A stretch of DNA of 64,000 nucleotides, from NCBI GenBank assembly GCA_025602905.1, contig JAHLKI010000023.1, forward strand, positions 124,001 to 188,000. The letters run 5' to 3'. Below the pieces are notes generated by a model that worked only from the letters and a program-made list of their open reading frames with translations, was not told the origin of the DNA and did not search any database. Numbering within the stretch: the stretch's first letter is position 1; every line of letters starts with the position of its first letter. Of the stretch, positions 1 through 12,143 are shown piece after piece. Origin of the DNA: Phlyctochytrium arcticum (taxonomy: Eukaryota > Chytridiomycota > Chytridiomycetes > Chytridiales > Chytridiaceae). A program made the translations under genes and the position numbers.

Positions 1-1755
1 TTGCAAAGCTTCTTGAGCGGCCCAACGTACCAAAGCAAATGTCACAGAGCCTGGTCGCAACTCGGGATAGTGGTATTCAGCCTATGGCACCCAGCGCCTT
101 ATTTTTCCAATCAAATGTTCCCGCGCCAGTCCAGGACGACGCCGAAATAGACCAACTCCCCGATCTCTCTCTCCCTCCTCCCATCATTCCATTCCGAATT
201 TACGGCCACGCTTTCCTTGACAAGAAATGCTATGTACAGATTACGTTTCGTAGCACGGATTTCGGGGCCCGGTCTCCTATTTCGTTAATCGGCACCCAAT
301 CCTCTGCATCGCTCAAGATGGCCATCACGAGCCGACCCGAAGTGGGAATTCCTTACAGTGTCATCTTGCCACCGCAGGATGACCTAGAGGTGTACACTTT
401 TTCCGTGGAGGATATCAGCCAATTCTCGCTCCAATTTGACGTATACCCCACTTTTGGCACAAAACCCATCGGTCGAGCTGTCGCATTGGCATCCCAACTC
501 AGCATGGTCCGCGATCAGAGCTGGAACGGGGCGGGCGAGAGCGAAACCATCATTTGTCCGCTGTTTGATACCCATCTGCGCGTGGTCGGTGAAATCTCAT
601 TTGGGTATGCGGTTGTGAAGCCATTTGTGCACCCCAGCTTGCGGATTGGCGGAAAAGTCGAGACCTATTGGAAGACGACCAAAGTGGTGGGCGGAAACAA
701 GGCTGCGGATGGGGTCCATTCCTTCATTACAGCGTCATCCTTGGCCGAAGAGTACATTCAAGTTGTCGTGCAACCTACGGCCGACGGCGTCCCTGTTCTC
801 TACTCGGATTGGTATTTACCCATGACTAGAGTATCCCTTGGAGTGGCCTCTACCACCTTTGCCCAAGCCAGAGACATCCATGCCAAGGCACAAGCAGACA
901 AGAGCAGTCAATCTAATGGCCTGGTCCCTCCGAGCCCGAACACCTCAATGGAATCGTACTTGACCCAATCACAACGCTGGACCACCCAGGATCTGGCCAA
1001 ACTCGTTTGCAACTCCATGCGGAGTTTGCGCGAGGTTCTTATGGTAGGGGTTTCCTGTCCTACTATGATAGCCTAGCATCTAACGTATCCCCCACAGAGT
1101 CTCCCATCATCAGTTGGCATCAGCATTGTGCTTAAATACCCCACCAGCTCTGAACGAGCCCATTTCAAACTCAACAACCTCCCCGACATCAACTCATTCG
1201 TCGACGCTGTCCTGCAGAATGTCTATGACCACGCCGCGCACCGCTCCATCATCTTTTCATCGTTCAATCCGTCGGTTTGCACGGCGGTGAATTGGAAACA
1301 ACCGAATTATGGAGTCTTTTTTGGGACACGGTGTGGGTTTGGGTACGATGATGATCAGTCGGGGTCCAGCAAGCCAACCCAATCAGAGCACGATGCGCAG
1401 GCTGTCGGGGATGAATACGACGACTCACTGCTCACTATTGAGACGGACGTCCGCTGCTCGTCCATCAAAGAAGCCATCAAATTCGCCAAATCCAATAAAC
1501 TTCTAGGCGTCGTCTGTGAAGCTACACCCCTGGTAAACTTCCCCCGTCCCTTCTTCCAATCACTTTATCCATTTACTCATTTTACATCTCATATAGGTCC
1601 AAATGCCTACACTCATCCAAACGATCAAAGAGAGCGGTTTGATACTGGCAACCTGCGGATCGGCCAATGATGAGCCGGCCAATGTATCGATCCAGGAAGA
1701 GAATGGCGTGGACGCTATTGTTGTTAACCATATTTTCCGGTATAATGTCACATAG
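1..1755 (+). CDS. Pho81/NUC-2-like phosphate regulator, C-terminal part (5' end outside window)
   Basis: The reading frame is already open at base 1. It runs through exons 1-1043, 1098-1532 and 1597-1755 (stop TAG), joined by GT-AG introns of 54 and 64 bases that keep the frame. The protein has the layout of the C-terminal half of fungal Pho81/GDE1 proteins: a beta-rich region (PFRIYGHAF, then IICPLFDTHLRVVGEISFGY), followed by a glycerophosphodiester-phosphodiesterase-like barrel (SFITASSLAEEYIQVVV, VGISIVLKYP, GLILATCGSAND). The HRG signature and the acidic metal ligands expected of active GDPD enzymes are not visible where they should be. This favours a Pho81-type inhibitor of the phosphate-response kinase over the GDE1 phospholipase. 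The SPX and ankyrin parts would lie upstream of the window. Family assignment is firm; the choice between Pho81 and GDE1 is an inference. Confidence 0.82.
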
Positions 1756-2207
1756 GTGTATAGACACTTTTCTTCCCCAATTGTATATTCATTAAATTAT
1801 AACTACACCAACATTTCGAAACTTCGAAAAAAGATGTATGCACAACCACAGCACGCGGTGCGTGGGGTATCTAGATGCACAACACAACGCGTGCGAGAGT
1901 CGCCGCGCCAGACTCAGCCAGTCGCCGACCCACGCGTCTACTGCGCAGCTTTTGACCACACACAACTCGTGCGCATTCCCGCTGGATTCAATGGATGGTG
2001 GTGGCATTAGCCTGAGGGAGATGGTACCCAAGATGCTCACAAGTATAAATGCAAAACGCCCCCAAAAAACGATTATGAACCTATCAACAAATGATAACTA
2101 AAATACAATGTGTTGCGCAAACAAAAGGACTTTGACTACAGTTAAAATAGAAATAAAGATGCGATACGCCGTGCAGATATACGAAAGGAAATGGGGATCC
2201 GTCGCCC
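1756..2207. other. Convergent intergenic region
   Basis: This stretch lies between the 3' ends of the Pho81-like gene (+) and the RNA-dependent RNA polymerase gene (-). It is AT-rich just after the first stop codon. Overlapping short open frames on both strands show no family similarity. It presumably holds the two polyadenylation regions. I see no gene. Confidence 0.5.
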
Positions 2208-5200
2208 TCACAAATCATCTAACGTAACCATCGTCATTTTCGTGTCGGGTTGGGCCTGTCGGTACCTATTGCAAAGAACATCATACACGACCCAAGGGAA
2301 AGAATAGAATCGGCCAGACATGTCCCAGTCGATATGTTGGTAAAGTTTTTCCGACTTGCGGACGGATGCAGTGGCCAGACGGCGATGGGCGGCTAATTTC
2401 TCTTCTTCGGATAAGTTGGGCACAGCAGCTCCTGCGTCGCCATTCTCGGACCCGAGGGGACTTGAGGCGGCAGGGGATGGATACTGTTCCACGTTATCCG
2501 TCGGAGTGTCAGCTGCCGAAGTCTTTGGTTGCAGGGTGGTGTCATACGCTGCCATGTACCACGCCGAAGCTTTGGCGTAAATCGCATCAGACAACTTCAT
2601 ATCAAACCCAACGATAGCACCTTCCTCCTCATCATTTCCACTCGCCAACTTGTCGGCCTGCGCTCCAGCTACCGCTTGCATATCCTTGGTCCAAAACAAT
2701 TGGCGATAATGCTTCTTGATATTCTGCACGGCAGCAACAACGACTTCACGGGCTTCATGCGGTCGGCGGTTGTTGACGGCTGCGGGCGCAAGATGGAAGA
2801 TAAACCCAGACACCAATTCAAACTCTGATCTAGTTTGTTCAAAAACCCAATTAGAGGGACGTTGGTGTAATCTCCCGCAACCGGCCTAAACTTACTTGAT
2901 TTCGTACTGATTCATGACGGCACAGATCTGCCGATCATAAGCCAACTTGGTAACCCTCGCATCCTCCAAATACTTTTCATATCCTGGGTACTTGAACTCT
3001 TCAAACGGCTGGAAATCTTTCAAGAGTTTGAGGTCCACGTGAACAGAGCGGTAAATCTCTCCGACGGCCTTGTTACTCTGGTACGAGGATTGATACGCCG
3101 GCTTTTCCATAAAGTCGGGCCAACTTCGGGGTCGCAGCTCGCGATCCATGAATGCTGGTACTCCCTATAGTGAAAATTAAAATCACGAATCTCGCAAAAA
3201 AACTCATACATGGAACCCACCTTTTTGGCAAAATCAACAGCGTCCGAGTGCAATGTAGCGAGCTTCATTGCAGTTTCGTCAAAGGCCCCTTTAGGACTCT
3301 TGTCGGCCCATGCTTTCCACGCATTGTCAATACTTCCCAGATTATTATGCCGCATATAGTGCACAAAATGTTTCTTGACATTGTCCACAGTCGAATCTTC
3401 TAATGATACGACCAGCTTGGTAGAGTATTCCATGGGTTGTGCGCTCTTTTCCGGTATAAGGCGTTCATCCCATGTTACAAAAAATGTGTCGCCGTCCAGA
3501 TCACCTCCAGAAAGCATGTTGGGTAGTGGCCGCTCACCGTGCTGGCTGAATACAATAACATCGAATAGATGGTGCAACTAAAGAAATCATTAGGACCTGG
3601 ACGGTTTTCATCGTATGAGCCCTTCATACCTCAGGTATATCCACACACTCGACAACCTGCACATCTCCCGGGTGTAATGCCGGTGCACGCATAATCGCAA
3701 TTTTGCCCTAACGACAAAAGAGTTATTTGATTGACACAGGCAAGGTGAGTTGAAGTGCTAAAAGTACCTTGATGATTTTCTTGGATTGGGTAACCGGATC
3801 CGTAAACTGCAGGAAAAGTTGATCGTGCTTGAGCAGTCCGGTTTCGTCCATAACGCCAATCAAACTGGCCGAATCCTTGACCAAGATTTTCGCCCTGGTT
3901 TTGATGTCTCGCAACTATACACAAAGTGTCAAACAGCTAGCATGCAATTGTTGAAATGCGGTCAAACTCCCACCTGTAACGCACGGAATAAACCCAGCAA
4001 ATTCATCAGGAATGGCTCCTTCACCGTAAACAGGCCTGATTTGATCATGGCAACCAAAACATGCGAAGTCCCCTCTCCATCCGCATTCTCACTCAACACC
4101 CTGATCGCTTCTTCTGGGACAACCAATGCACGATCCAGCTCCCGGATACTTTCGTCCCGCAACTCCAGGAAAACCTAGAAGCAAATTTGAGTAAAAGATG
4201 GGTTTGGCCTCTTTGCACACCGTCGATAAACTACCTTTTGTGAAATCCCGAGACTTTCCAACAATATAACGAATTGGTGGTTAAGATATCCGGGACTGTG
4301 GAAGCTTGTTCGACAGACTTCGACCGCAAAATGCTTGGACATGAATTTGATTTGACTGGGACGGAGATGAATCTCATTGGGGGGGATGGTTTCGTCCAGA
4401 GTCAATACACCTTTTGCGCCAGCCATACGGAATTGATAGGCAGATGGCATGCCTTCGCGAGTACGCATGTACTTTCGTAACTCGCCAAACGTATTGTATG
4501 CAATTGTTTTTCCGATCCGGCCCACCCCGTCGCTGAAGCAGAACCCGTTACGCTCAACATCGGGAACTTCTTTGATCATTGCTTCCGCAATCTTGCCAGT
4601 AACAGTTGTGGAACTGAAACATTGGGCCATACTAAAAAAACCCGAATCAGTTTAGTAAGATTTCACAATGTGCCGATCAATGAAATGTCGTACCGGGCCC
4701 CGCGCAATGCTGGATTGGTCGTTTCCTTGAACGTGCCGATTGTTCTTTGAATGTAGTCGGCATTCACGGTCCGACCGTCCCCGTCCCGTGAAAATGGACT
4801 CAAAAACCAGGACCCGCCCGTTCGCAATGAACTGACAGCAATGAGCGTATTGTATGCTTACAAAAGTTGCTTGCATACCTATTGGAGTAATGCAAGAATT
4901 CAACTTTCATGCCACAAATATCCATACCCGTTTGCAGGATGGCCTCAATACGACGGAAGGGAAGATCGTTCTTGCCGTCAAAGTTATGCACGGGCAATGG
5001 CAAAAGATCATCATCACAAAATGAGACACGTAAGAATTTATCGTGATGCACGCGGTAGGTTCGCAGAATGCGGTTGGCCAGTTCAAGTTGAGGACCATGA
5101 TAAAGAATCCGTGTTGGAGTAATAATAATCTGGTGATGCAGGTTCAGTCGAATAATTCAAGCAGTACATATAGCTTAACAGCACGGTACCTTTCTAATCA

Positions 5201-6967
5201 TACGCTGATTATAATTAAGCGTCTCATTCCGCTGAATACGCTGTTCAACGGATTCGGTGTCTTTTAACTGTTCCCGGAGCACCTCTTTGGGATCCCATAT
5301 CCTCTCCTTTGGCTTCATCATTTGCTCCAAAACACCCTCTGCGATTTCTGAACTGACTTTCTGTAACAATTTCACAAATTCATCGTCAATATGATACGGG
5401 GTGATGTTGTTGAAAGATATTAATGAAATGAGCTTGAATTTGATTGGACTAAACAAAGGAGTTAATAATCATCATCTCTCAGAATGAATTGGTAGACTTA
5501 CTAGGGAAGTTGTGACTGCAAAACGTCAAAAGGTGGCGGAACGTCCTCCCGGGGAATATAGTCAACATGGCCAAAGCGATGAACATGAAGAACCAGCCCA
5601 TACTGTTCCAAATGTCCCAAGACACTTAAAAAGTAGTTTTCCTGGTCAGATACTCCATTTTCAACCAAGGGAAATTCGACCTTATAGTGGTGGTCGATAA
5701 GGGTGCCCGTATTGGGAACTTCGGCAACAATCGCCTGGAGGTTTTCCATTCCTTTGTAGAAGATGTCTGTTGGGAAGACTTGCAAGCTTGTCAATTTGTC
5801 AAAGGCAATTCGCCGCCATTCGCCTCTGCTGGCGACCGAGAAATTATACTTGTCCTTTTTGCGGTAGTAGACAAAGGGTGCCATGGTAAGGGAGGCCCCA
5901 ATATCATACTTGACCACGTTGTTTTCCACTAAACGATTGAGCTTGAAGCTTTCTCTTATGCTAATTTGAAGATGAGCTTTGTACCAAGAGTCGTGCACAC
6001 GAGATTCCTTACTGCTTGAATTTATATTCAATCTTGTAATCGACAGTGACTGACGGACTCCAAATGATTGAGACACCTGATGTTTCGTCAAAGTTAGCAT
6101 TTTATGGTCAAAATTGAAGACCATTTTGGGTCACAAACTTGTGTTATCTAAAAGGATTTCCCGCAATTAAAAACAAAAGTCTATAGGTTGAAACAAAGAC
6201 TCGAGCCTACCTTCATATTCAATCACCATTCTCGCTTCTACTGTCGACTCCCACTGTTCATAGAACTTGTCTGGTGAAATATAGTTGCCCAAAGCAAATC
6301 CTTTGAGTACGAGCTCATCTTCGGGGAAATACGGATTTTGACCAGGCTCAATGGGCCGAACGATATCTTTGCGGGGAGTGTACTTTCGATCAAGATTGAC
6401 TGAAATGTCGTAATGTTTCCCATTGTAAGGGAAATCCATTCGTTTGGCCTCCCTGTTCAACATGGGGCTGGAAAACTTTGGATTGCAAGTCTCAAAATAT
6501 ACCACACAATCACGAGTACTGGGTTGTCGCGGTTCGCCGATTCGACTAGGCCGCGAACTGGCAAACTTGTTGAGACGGACTGATCCAACCTTGCCAACTC
6601 TGGAGAAAAACTTGTAGACATCAAATGCACTGAGGGAGCGGTCGCCCGGTAGTCCCCGAACATAAATCGGTAACTCTTCATCTTGAGCTTTCTTGGGTCC
6701 TGACTGGGCTAATGTACGGGGTTCAAGGACAGGCGTTGAGAAGTTGTTTCCGGGATAGTCATATTCGGGTTCCTCTTCGTCTGCTGGAAGTTCGGGAGAG
6801 GGTTCGCGCATGACAGCTCGCCCATTGACAGTTGACCACCTTGGATTTGGACTTGGACGGGCTCTTGAGCCTCTCGAGGTTGAGGGACCTCCCGAAAAGT
6901 GTCCTGGGTCGTAGACATCCGGGTCGTCCAACTTATTGGGAGTGCCGGCTCCCTTTCTTGACGCCAT
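2208..6967 (-). CDS. RNA-dependent RNA polymerase of the eukaryotic RNA-silencing family
   Basis: This is a multi-exon gene read from ATG at 6967 to the stop at 2208. The N-terminal exon has a disordered start and an RRM-like segment (LPIYVRGLPGDRSLSAF to DCVVYFETC). Later exons carry the RDR catalytic core. The key signature is GGDLDGDTFFVTWDERLIP, encoded near 3460-3520; its three aspartates form the catalytic loop of the double-psi beta-barrel polymerase. Other recognisable blocks are FCFSDGVGRIG near 4530 and a C-terminal segment with RPRSWPDFMEK near 3110. Enzymes of this family copy single-stranded RNA into double-stranded RNA for Dicer and work in quelling-like silencing. I count roughly nine to eleven short introns; not every boundary was resolved. 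No disruption was found in the exons I followed. Confidence 0.9.
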
Positions 6968-7419
6968 TGGCCCAAAGCTGTCTCTTTGTTTATCCAGGAA
7001 GCGAGATCAAACAATCCGGGATCCCTCCGCTGGTCCGGACTAGAGCGGGTAGTCTACCAGTCTCAACAACTGCTTTCTTGATGGTTGGTGATCAAGGCCT
7101 TTCGTTAGATCGTAATTTCGCAAAGCTGTGCGTGAGACTTTTTCGGAGGAGGGTGCAAAATGGCTTTGGCTTTTGGGCTTCTGGTCGGAACTCTTGGTCT
7201 TTAGAGAAACGTAAGCAGCGGCTAGGGTTGGAAAAGACTACGGTATAAAATGTTTTCCTGGAGTGAAAACCAGTGAAAACCTCAAGGCTTTCTGTGTGTT
7301 AACGAGGCAAATGTCTATGAGATTCATCATAAGGACTGACTAGCCCAGCAATATTATGGACAGAAAGGAGCATGAGGATTTTTATTGCACCATAAAAACA
7401 ATTAAAGAGTCGTCCATGT
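6968..7419. other. Intergenic region 5' of the RNA polymerase gene
   Basis: This is the promoter and leader side of the RNA-dependent RNA polymerase gene and the 3' side of the next gene, which is on the same strand. Open frames here are short and unconserved. I see no further gene and no clear TATA box. Confidence 0.4.
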
Positions 7420-9563
7420 TCATTCATCAGGCTCAACGACGGCCGGCTCGTCTTCAGCTTCAGCAGCAATGTTTTCTTCAACCGCCAAATCTGCATCACC
7501 ATTCTCATACTCTGCAGCATCCGCCGAAACAGTTGCTTCTTCCCCTCGTGAGATTTCATCAGAGACATCACCATCGACAGGTTCACTTTCGGGTCCTGCT
7601 ACATCTACACTCTCTGCTGCTGCATCAATGTCCTGCACATCCTCAGATACATCCTCACTGGAAGGTGCCTCGAGGGCCGCCGCGGGGACAACAAGTTGCG
7701 CCGCCGCTTCCTCATGTCCTGGCACTTGAGAGGTTGAATCCCCATCCGCTACCTCATCTTCTTCATTGGGTCCAATTTCCAAATTCAACCTACTTCCCCG
7801 TGCACTACTGACATCCCGGCGACTGCCCCGTCGGCTGCCCCGCGGGCTTACCCCATTCAGACTAGAGTTGGACGAAGTGGTGGATGACATGGCCATGGCC
7901 ATGGATGCGGCCGCCAAGAGATCCGAGGTCGTCAGGGATTTGCGCTTGTCGGGGGACATGGGTGCGGGAGGGATATAGGATGCGGGACGCGTTGAGCTGC
8001 CGTTTTGGGGGTGGGTGCCTGCTGGGTCAGAGGGTGGTGAGGGAGGGAGTGGGGTCAGGGATGGTTGTTGTTGTTGGGGAGGATGCGGGTCGGCGGCCGG
8101 GTCAGTTGAAGCAACGGGGAGGGACGTGTTGGAATTGGAAAGTCCGGATGAGGATCGACGATGGGTTGATGATGCACCACCGGGCGAGTTGGACAGCCCT
8201 TCCGAAGTTCGCAGCGAGGTTTGTCGGAGTAAAGATGTACGTTCGCCCAATACCATATTTGACCCAAAAGCGCTTGGCGTGCGTGATCGGGATCCTGTTG
8301 CTGATGAAGACCGAGGTCCCAACCCCCCACCGTTCAACTCATCCCTTGACCGGGCATGCGCAGCGGCCGCAGCCGCGGCATCGGAAACAGCCAGGGCTTC
8401 AAGAGCCAAGCGCTGCTCCTCTGCCTCTCTAGCGACTCTCGCGGCCATTTCCACCTCGGCCGCGCGGGCCAGCTCCCGCTGCAACCGTCTGTCTTTTCTG
8501 GCTTCTCGTTCCGCGTGCAGAATCGCTGGATCTATCGTCCGTGTTTCGAATTTGGCCCAGTCCTCCGGTAGAGGCGGGATTACGGCCACGTCTCCTGGTC
8601 CCGACAAGTAATCCCGTTCCATGACGGTCGAAGCAATAATGGGTCGGGGGACATCACGGGGTGGAATGGGTGGATGTCGCCGGCCACGACGTCCCGTAGT
8701 AGTAGTAGTATTAGCCAACCCGGTGTTGCCTGCCTGGGAATGGGCTTGACGGTAATTATCATCATGATCATCATCATCGCTACGTTCTGCTTCGCGCAGT
8801 CGCACGGCTTCTCGAACCATATCTTTGCGAGCCGCCATAGCAGCTTGTGTCCAAGGCGATGATAATGCTTCTCCTTCCAGCAGCGAGTCTTGTTCGCGGA
8901 ATAACCCAGTGTCTGACTTATGCTTACTGTCCGGACGCGAATGCAACGTATCCCGACTGGCCCGCGAGCTTCCACTACCATCCCCGTGTTGAGTGTCCAA
9001 AATCCCATCATCAACGGCCCATTCTCGCCATGATCGGTGGTCGAGTAAGCGCGATCGGACCATGGCATCCGAGACTTGGAGTTTGGAGGTAATCAGGTCA
9101 GGAAGACGACGCGCCGGATGGCCAGGCGGAAACGGCGGCGGTGCATTCCCCTCTCCCACAGGAACCGTATGCGAAAGATGGTGATGTTCGAATCGGTAAG
9201 TGAGCGCTGATCCTTGTCCTCGACCCTCAACATCCACCCAGACATTAGCCGTCGCCCGCGGGACAGGCTCCGTCAACGTTGGTTGACTCCACGTCGTCAA
9301 GAACCTCGCGCGATGAACAACCTGCTTCCCCTCCCCTCCACCCGCAACCTCGGTCCCTTTACAATTCGCATAATACTTCCACTCGATCGGGGGCAGGGGA
9401 GACTTTGCCGATGGTGACAGATACGTGGTGTTCCAGTGAGATAGCAGACTATGGACAGTTGAGAGCGCTTCTGCTTCAAATTCCCCGGGCTTGACCTATT
9501 CACCATCCTTTGTATTAGTTGACCGGTTTTCAGACTGACTTTTTCGATTTCAATTACCCCCAT
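7420..9563 (-). CDS. Large disordered protein of unknown function (699 aa)
   Basis: There are two exons: a tiny first exon, 9563-9540 (ATG plus seven codons, MGVIEIEK), and a second, 9495-7420. They are separated by a 44-base intron that starts GTCAGT and ends ATAG and has an ACTAAT-type branch sequence. The splice continues as VKPGEFEAEALSTVHSLLSHW, so the start is well supported. The first 150 or so residues look folded (IEWKYYANCKGTEV, ALTYRFEHHH). The middle has a probable coiled coil (AEREARKDRRLQRELARAAE, then VAREAEEQRLALEALA). The last third is Ser/Pro-rich, then very acidic (EDEVADGDS, SEDVSEDVQDIDAAAESVD). I do not recognise the family. The composition suggests a scaffolding or nuclear protein, but that is a guess. 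Confidence 0.75.
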
Positions 9564-9815
9564 CCTGAAAGATTTTTGGACTAAAATCAAAAAGTAACAA
9601 ACTAGCCAGAGATGCAAATACCCCTACGGAGAGGCTCTACCAGGTAAAAAGACCCTCTCCCCGCTTGTGAGCCTCGTTGACCCTGAAAAAATAAGCTTAT
9701 TTGCAACAAGAAGTATATCGGAGATTTCCGGCATTTTTTGCACACATGAGAAAATAAACAAGGTTACATTTTTGGCAAAGACTACAAGCTACAGGATAGA
9801 GCATACGAACATACA

Positions 9816-10649
9816 TCAGCATCCGTTCTGCGCAAAGATGCTGGCTGCGTGGCCGCCATACAATGCACACATCTGGTCTACCCAACCGGCCAATTCGGGT
9901 GCCTGTTCCTCCCAGACTTTCCGATTTAGCTGGGCATTCAACAACCGCCCATAAGCATACCGCCCAAATACGACATAATCTACATAACCTGGCATCCGCC
10001 CCTGCAAATATTCTCCAGGCCGTTCCTTGAGAATGGTGATGAAAGGTAATACGGTGTGTTGAGCCCGGGTGGTCAGTTCAGAGCGATCGAGTGCCAAGAG
10101 CCGGGCAGCCCCATTCGGACCAAGACGGTCGTCGGAACTAAAGTAAGCATGGAGGCCTGGGACACCGTCCTTCTCGTTGAGGCGCAAAATCTCGGGGAAG
10201 AAGAGGTCAAACCAAATGGCCCATTGGGGATCTGAGGCTCCCAGACCCAGATCCATCATACGAGCATAGCTTTTGCCCAGTGTGGTGATTTGGGGGTCAG
10301 ACTTGCTAACCTCGCGGGTTGATCGGCCGTCCCCCGAAAAGAGCGATGGGGCATCCGGATACGACTCTTCCAACCATTGTGCAATCCGGTAAGAATCCGT
10401 CACCAGCTGACCACTAGAGGGTATTTCGATCGTTGGAAGGGAGAGTTTGAGAGTAGGTTCTTTGCTGGCCAGAGAGCCTCCAGGACAAACATCGAGCAGT
10501 GTGACGGGGGTAGTTGAAAAATTGACTTGTTTATGGAGGAGAGAGAGTCGGGCTTTCCAGGTATTGGGGGAAAAGAACTGGGTAGGAGTCGTCTTGGGGT
10601 TGACGACCAAATCATAAAAAATCACATCCGCCCTGCTTTGATCTCCCAT
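9816..10649 (-). CDS. Glutathione S-transferase-like protein
   Basis: This is an intronless 277-residue frame starting MGDQSRADVIFYDL. The first 90 or so residues fit a thioredoxin-fold N-terminal domain. It has the cis-proline region (LSLPTIEIPSSGQLVTDSYRIAQWLEE), where the VTDSYRIA segment takes the place of the usual ES-containing glutathione-binding motif. The remainder is a helical C-terminal domain (PGEYLQGRMPGYVDYVVFGRYAYGRL) with the conserved aspartate of the N-capping box. It resembles the fungal GST groups near the bacterial beta-etherases (LigE type) and GstFuA. Such enzymes conjugate glutathione to electrophiles or cleave ethers; the substrate cannot be read from the sequence. 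A TATA box lies about 70 bases upstream. Confidence 0.8.
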   Translation of the reverse strand: MGDQSRADVIFYDLVVNPKTTPTQFFSPNTWKARLSLLHKQVNFSTTPVTLLDVCPGGSLASKEPTLKLSLPTIEIPSSGQLVTDSYRIAQWLEESYPDAPSLFSGDGRSTREVSKSDPQITTLGKSYARMMDLGLGASDPQWAIWFDLFFPEILRLNEKDGVPGLHAYFSSDDRLGPNGAARLLALDRSELTTRAQHTVLPFITILKERPGEYLQGRMPGYVDYVVFGRYAYGRLLNAQLNRKVWEEQAPELAGWVDQMCALYGGHAASIFAQNGC

Positions 10650-10717
10650 GATGTCCTTGAAAGTTGATGAAGTGGAGGTTTGACGATTTCGGGAGTGTTA
10701 AAAGGGAGCGACCTGTC

Positions 10718-10724
10718 TTTTATA
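10718..10724 (-). promoter_or_regulatory. TATA box of the GST-like gene
   Basis: TATAAAA on the minus strand, about 70 bases upstream of the ATG at 10649, in the expected position and orientation for a strong fungal promoter. Confidence 0.55.
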
Positions 10725-10969
10725 AACACTTTTGCTGATGGGTCGTCAATTTGAGTGACTGCTTTGAATTTCAAACGGCAGCCAGCCTGCCACTGCCTCT
10801 TCGCTTTTATAACATTTTTTACCGGCTGGTCGAGACGCCGCGACGACGCGTCAAGCACAGCATGCCAAAGTGTACAAATAGCAGTAATGAACATGTCGGA
10901 TTCAAAAATCAATTCATAGAGACAGAATATACAGGGAGACTATATGTACAAGCATCAGAAAATATGATT

Positions 10970-11712
10970 TTACTTTAGCAGTCCCGCCTTCTGAAGGCCA
11001 CGCCAGGTCAAACTTGTTCCTTTGCCGATGGGACCTTTAATGATGCTGTAGACCCACGCCGCAGGCCCACCAATGAGGGGTAGGGCACCTGGCCAGTGTT
11101 CACCAGTGTTTGTCCAGATATCTTGATGTTTGAGAATTCGGCCAGTGGATCGCTCAACCGTCAATTTAGTGAGGACATCAAGAGCCACCTTGGACGGAGC
11201 AAAGGGAATGTAGTTGACGGCTTTAGGAAGATAGTAAACCTGCTGATTGGGAATCTCGATACGGACGAGAGGAGTATGACGGACACTTTCGGGAAGGCCA
11301 TCACGTTGGAATTCCTGGGATGTCACCGAGACGATATTGTAATTTGGCTTGGAGGAGGTGGATTGATCACGGTTGACTTCGATGCGGGAAAAGGCATGGG
11401 GGAGAGAGGCAAACTGGACTTCACGGTCGGCGGGGGTGTAGACGCGGAAGAGGGGATCTTCAAAGATAGCCCCGGGATGGTACCATCGAGCAAATGTAGG
11501 CTTTTGCGCGGCTCCGCTGGGTGCAGTGTCTATTTGGAATCGTTAGTCATTACGATCGTTGAATGCCACGAATGCCCCGAAAAGTAATGCAACTTACACA
11601 GAGAAAAGACTTGGTTGACAACGTCGGCAACGTTAAAGTTCAAGGAAGATGCCGACACGGATTCGCCGCCGCTCTGGCTGGGGTTGGTGGTGGGGGCAGT
11701 TGCAACAGGCAT
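10970..11712 (-). CDS. SnoaL/NTF2-like fold protein (224 aa)
   Basis: The two exons are 11712-11598 and 11529-10970, with a 68-base intron (donor GTAAGT). The join reads VVNQVFSLYTAPSGAAQ and keeps the frame. After a Thr/Ser-rich N-terminus (MPVATAPTTNPSQSGGES), the body shows features of SnoaL-like proteins: an early helix, FARWYHPGAIFEDPLFRV with the acidic and aromatic residues that line the cavity, and late strands (GRILKHQDIWTNTGEHWPG). Members of this superfamily are small ligand-binding proteins or isomerase/cyclase-like enzymes; no substrate is evident. A truncated copy of the first exon lies at 18288-18395. Its upstream region is duplicated at about 14480-14640, so this gene forms part of the local segmental duplication. 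Confidence 0.65.
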
Positions 11713-12143
11713 GCTTAGTGTCAGTGTCAGTGTAGTGAATGGAGTAAGTAGATTTTCGGCTAATGGAGGTGAATGATTTTGCTAATGGAAGTGAGATTGA
11801 CAGCCTTCTTATACCCAGACTCCCTGTGACATCAGCACGGCTCACTCTGTATGGCTGTGCAACTGCGCGATTTGTCCAACTGGTCGGACTCGATCGTGGC
11901 ACAGTCATCCAATCGCGCGATGGGTCTCTTGGGTATTTAGACGCAATGTGTGGGAAGAATTCTATGGCTGGGGGCATAAGTAACTACAAGAGCACTGCAA
12001 TCTACCACAAACTGCACTCGAAAACTGTAAATTTTGAAGGCTCTGGGTATACTCCACTGACAGAAGTAAATTTATTGCACGAGCAATCAGTCTTTTGTTA
12101 CAAATGCTACAAATGGGAAGACAAAGAAGGATTCTCAAGATCA
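11713..12143. other. Promoter of the SnoaL-like gene and 3' flank of secreted paralog A
   Basis: The region contains a TATAAGA-like sequence near 11810 upstream of the SnoaL-like start. It also holds a stretch (about 11820-12120) that recurs, diverged, at about 14520-14950. No open frame here looks coding. Confidence 0.5.

Noticed and set aside
7884..8611. Plus-strand frames of 182 and 198 residues opposite the disordered protein
   Set aside because: They are low-complexity shadows of a GC-rich coding strand, without a start context or similarity.
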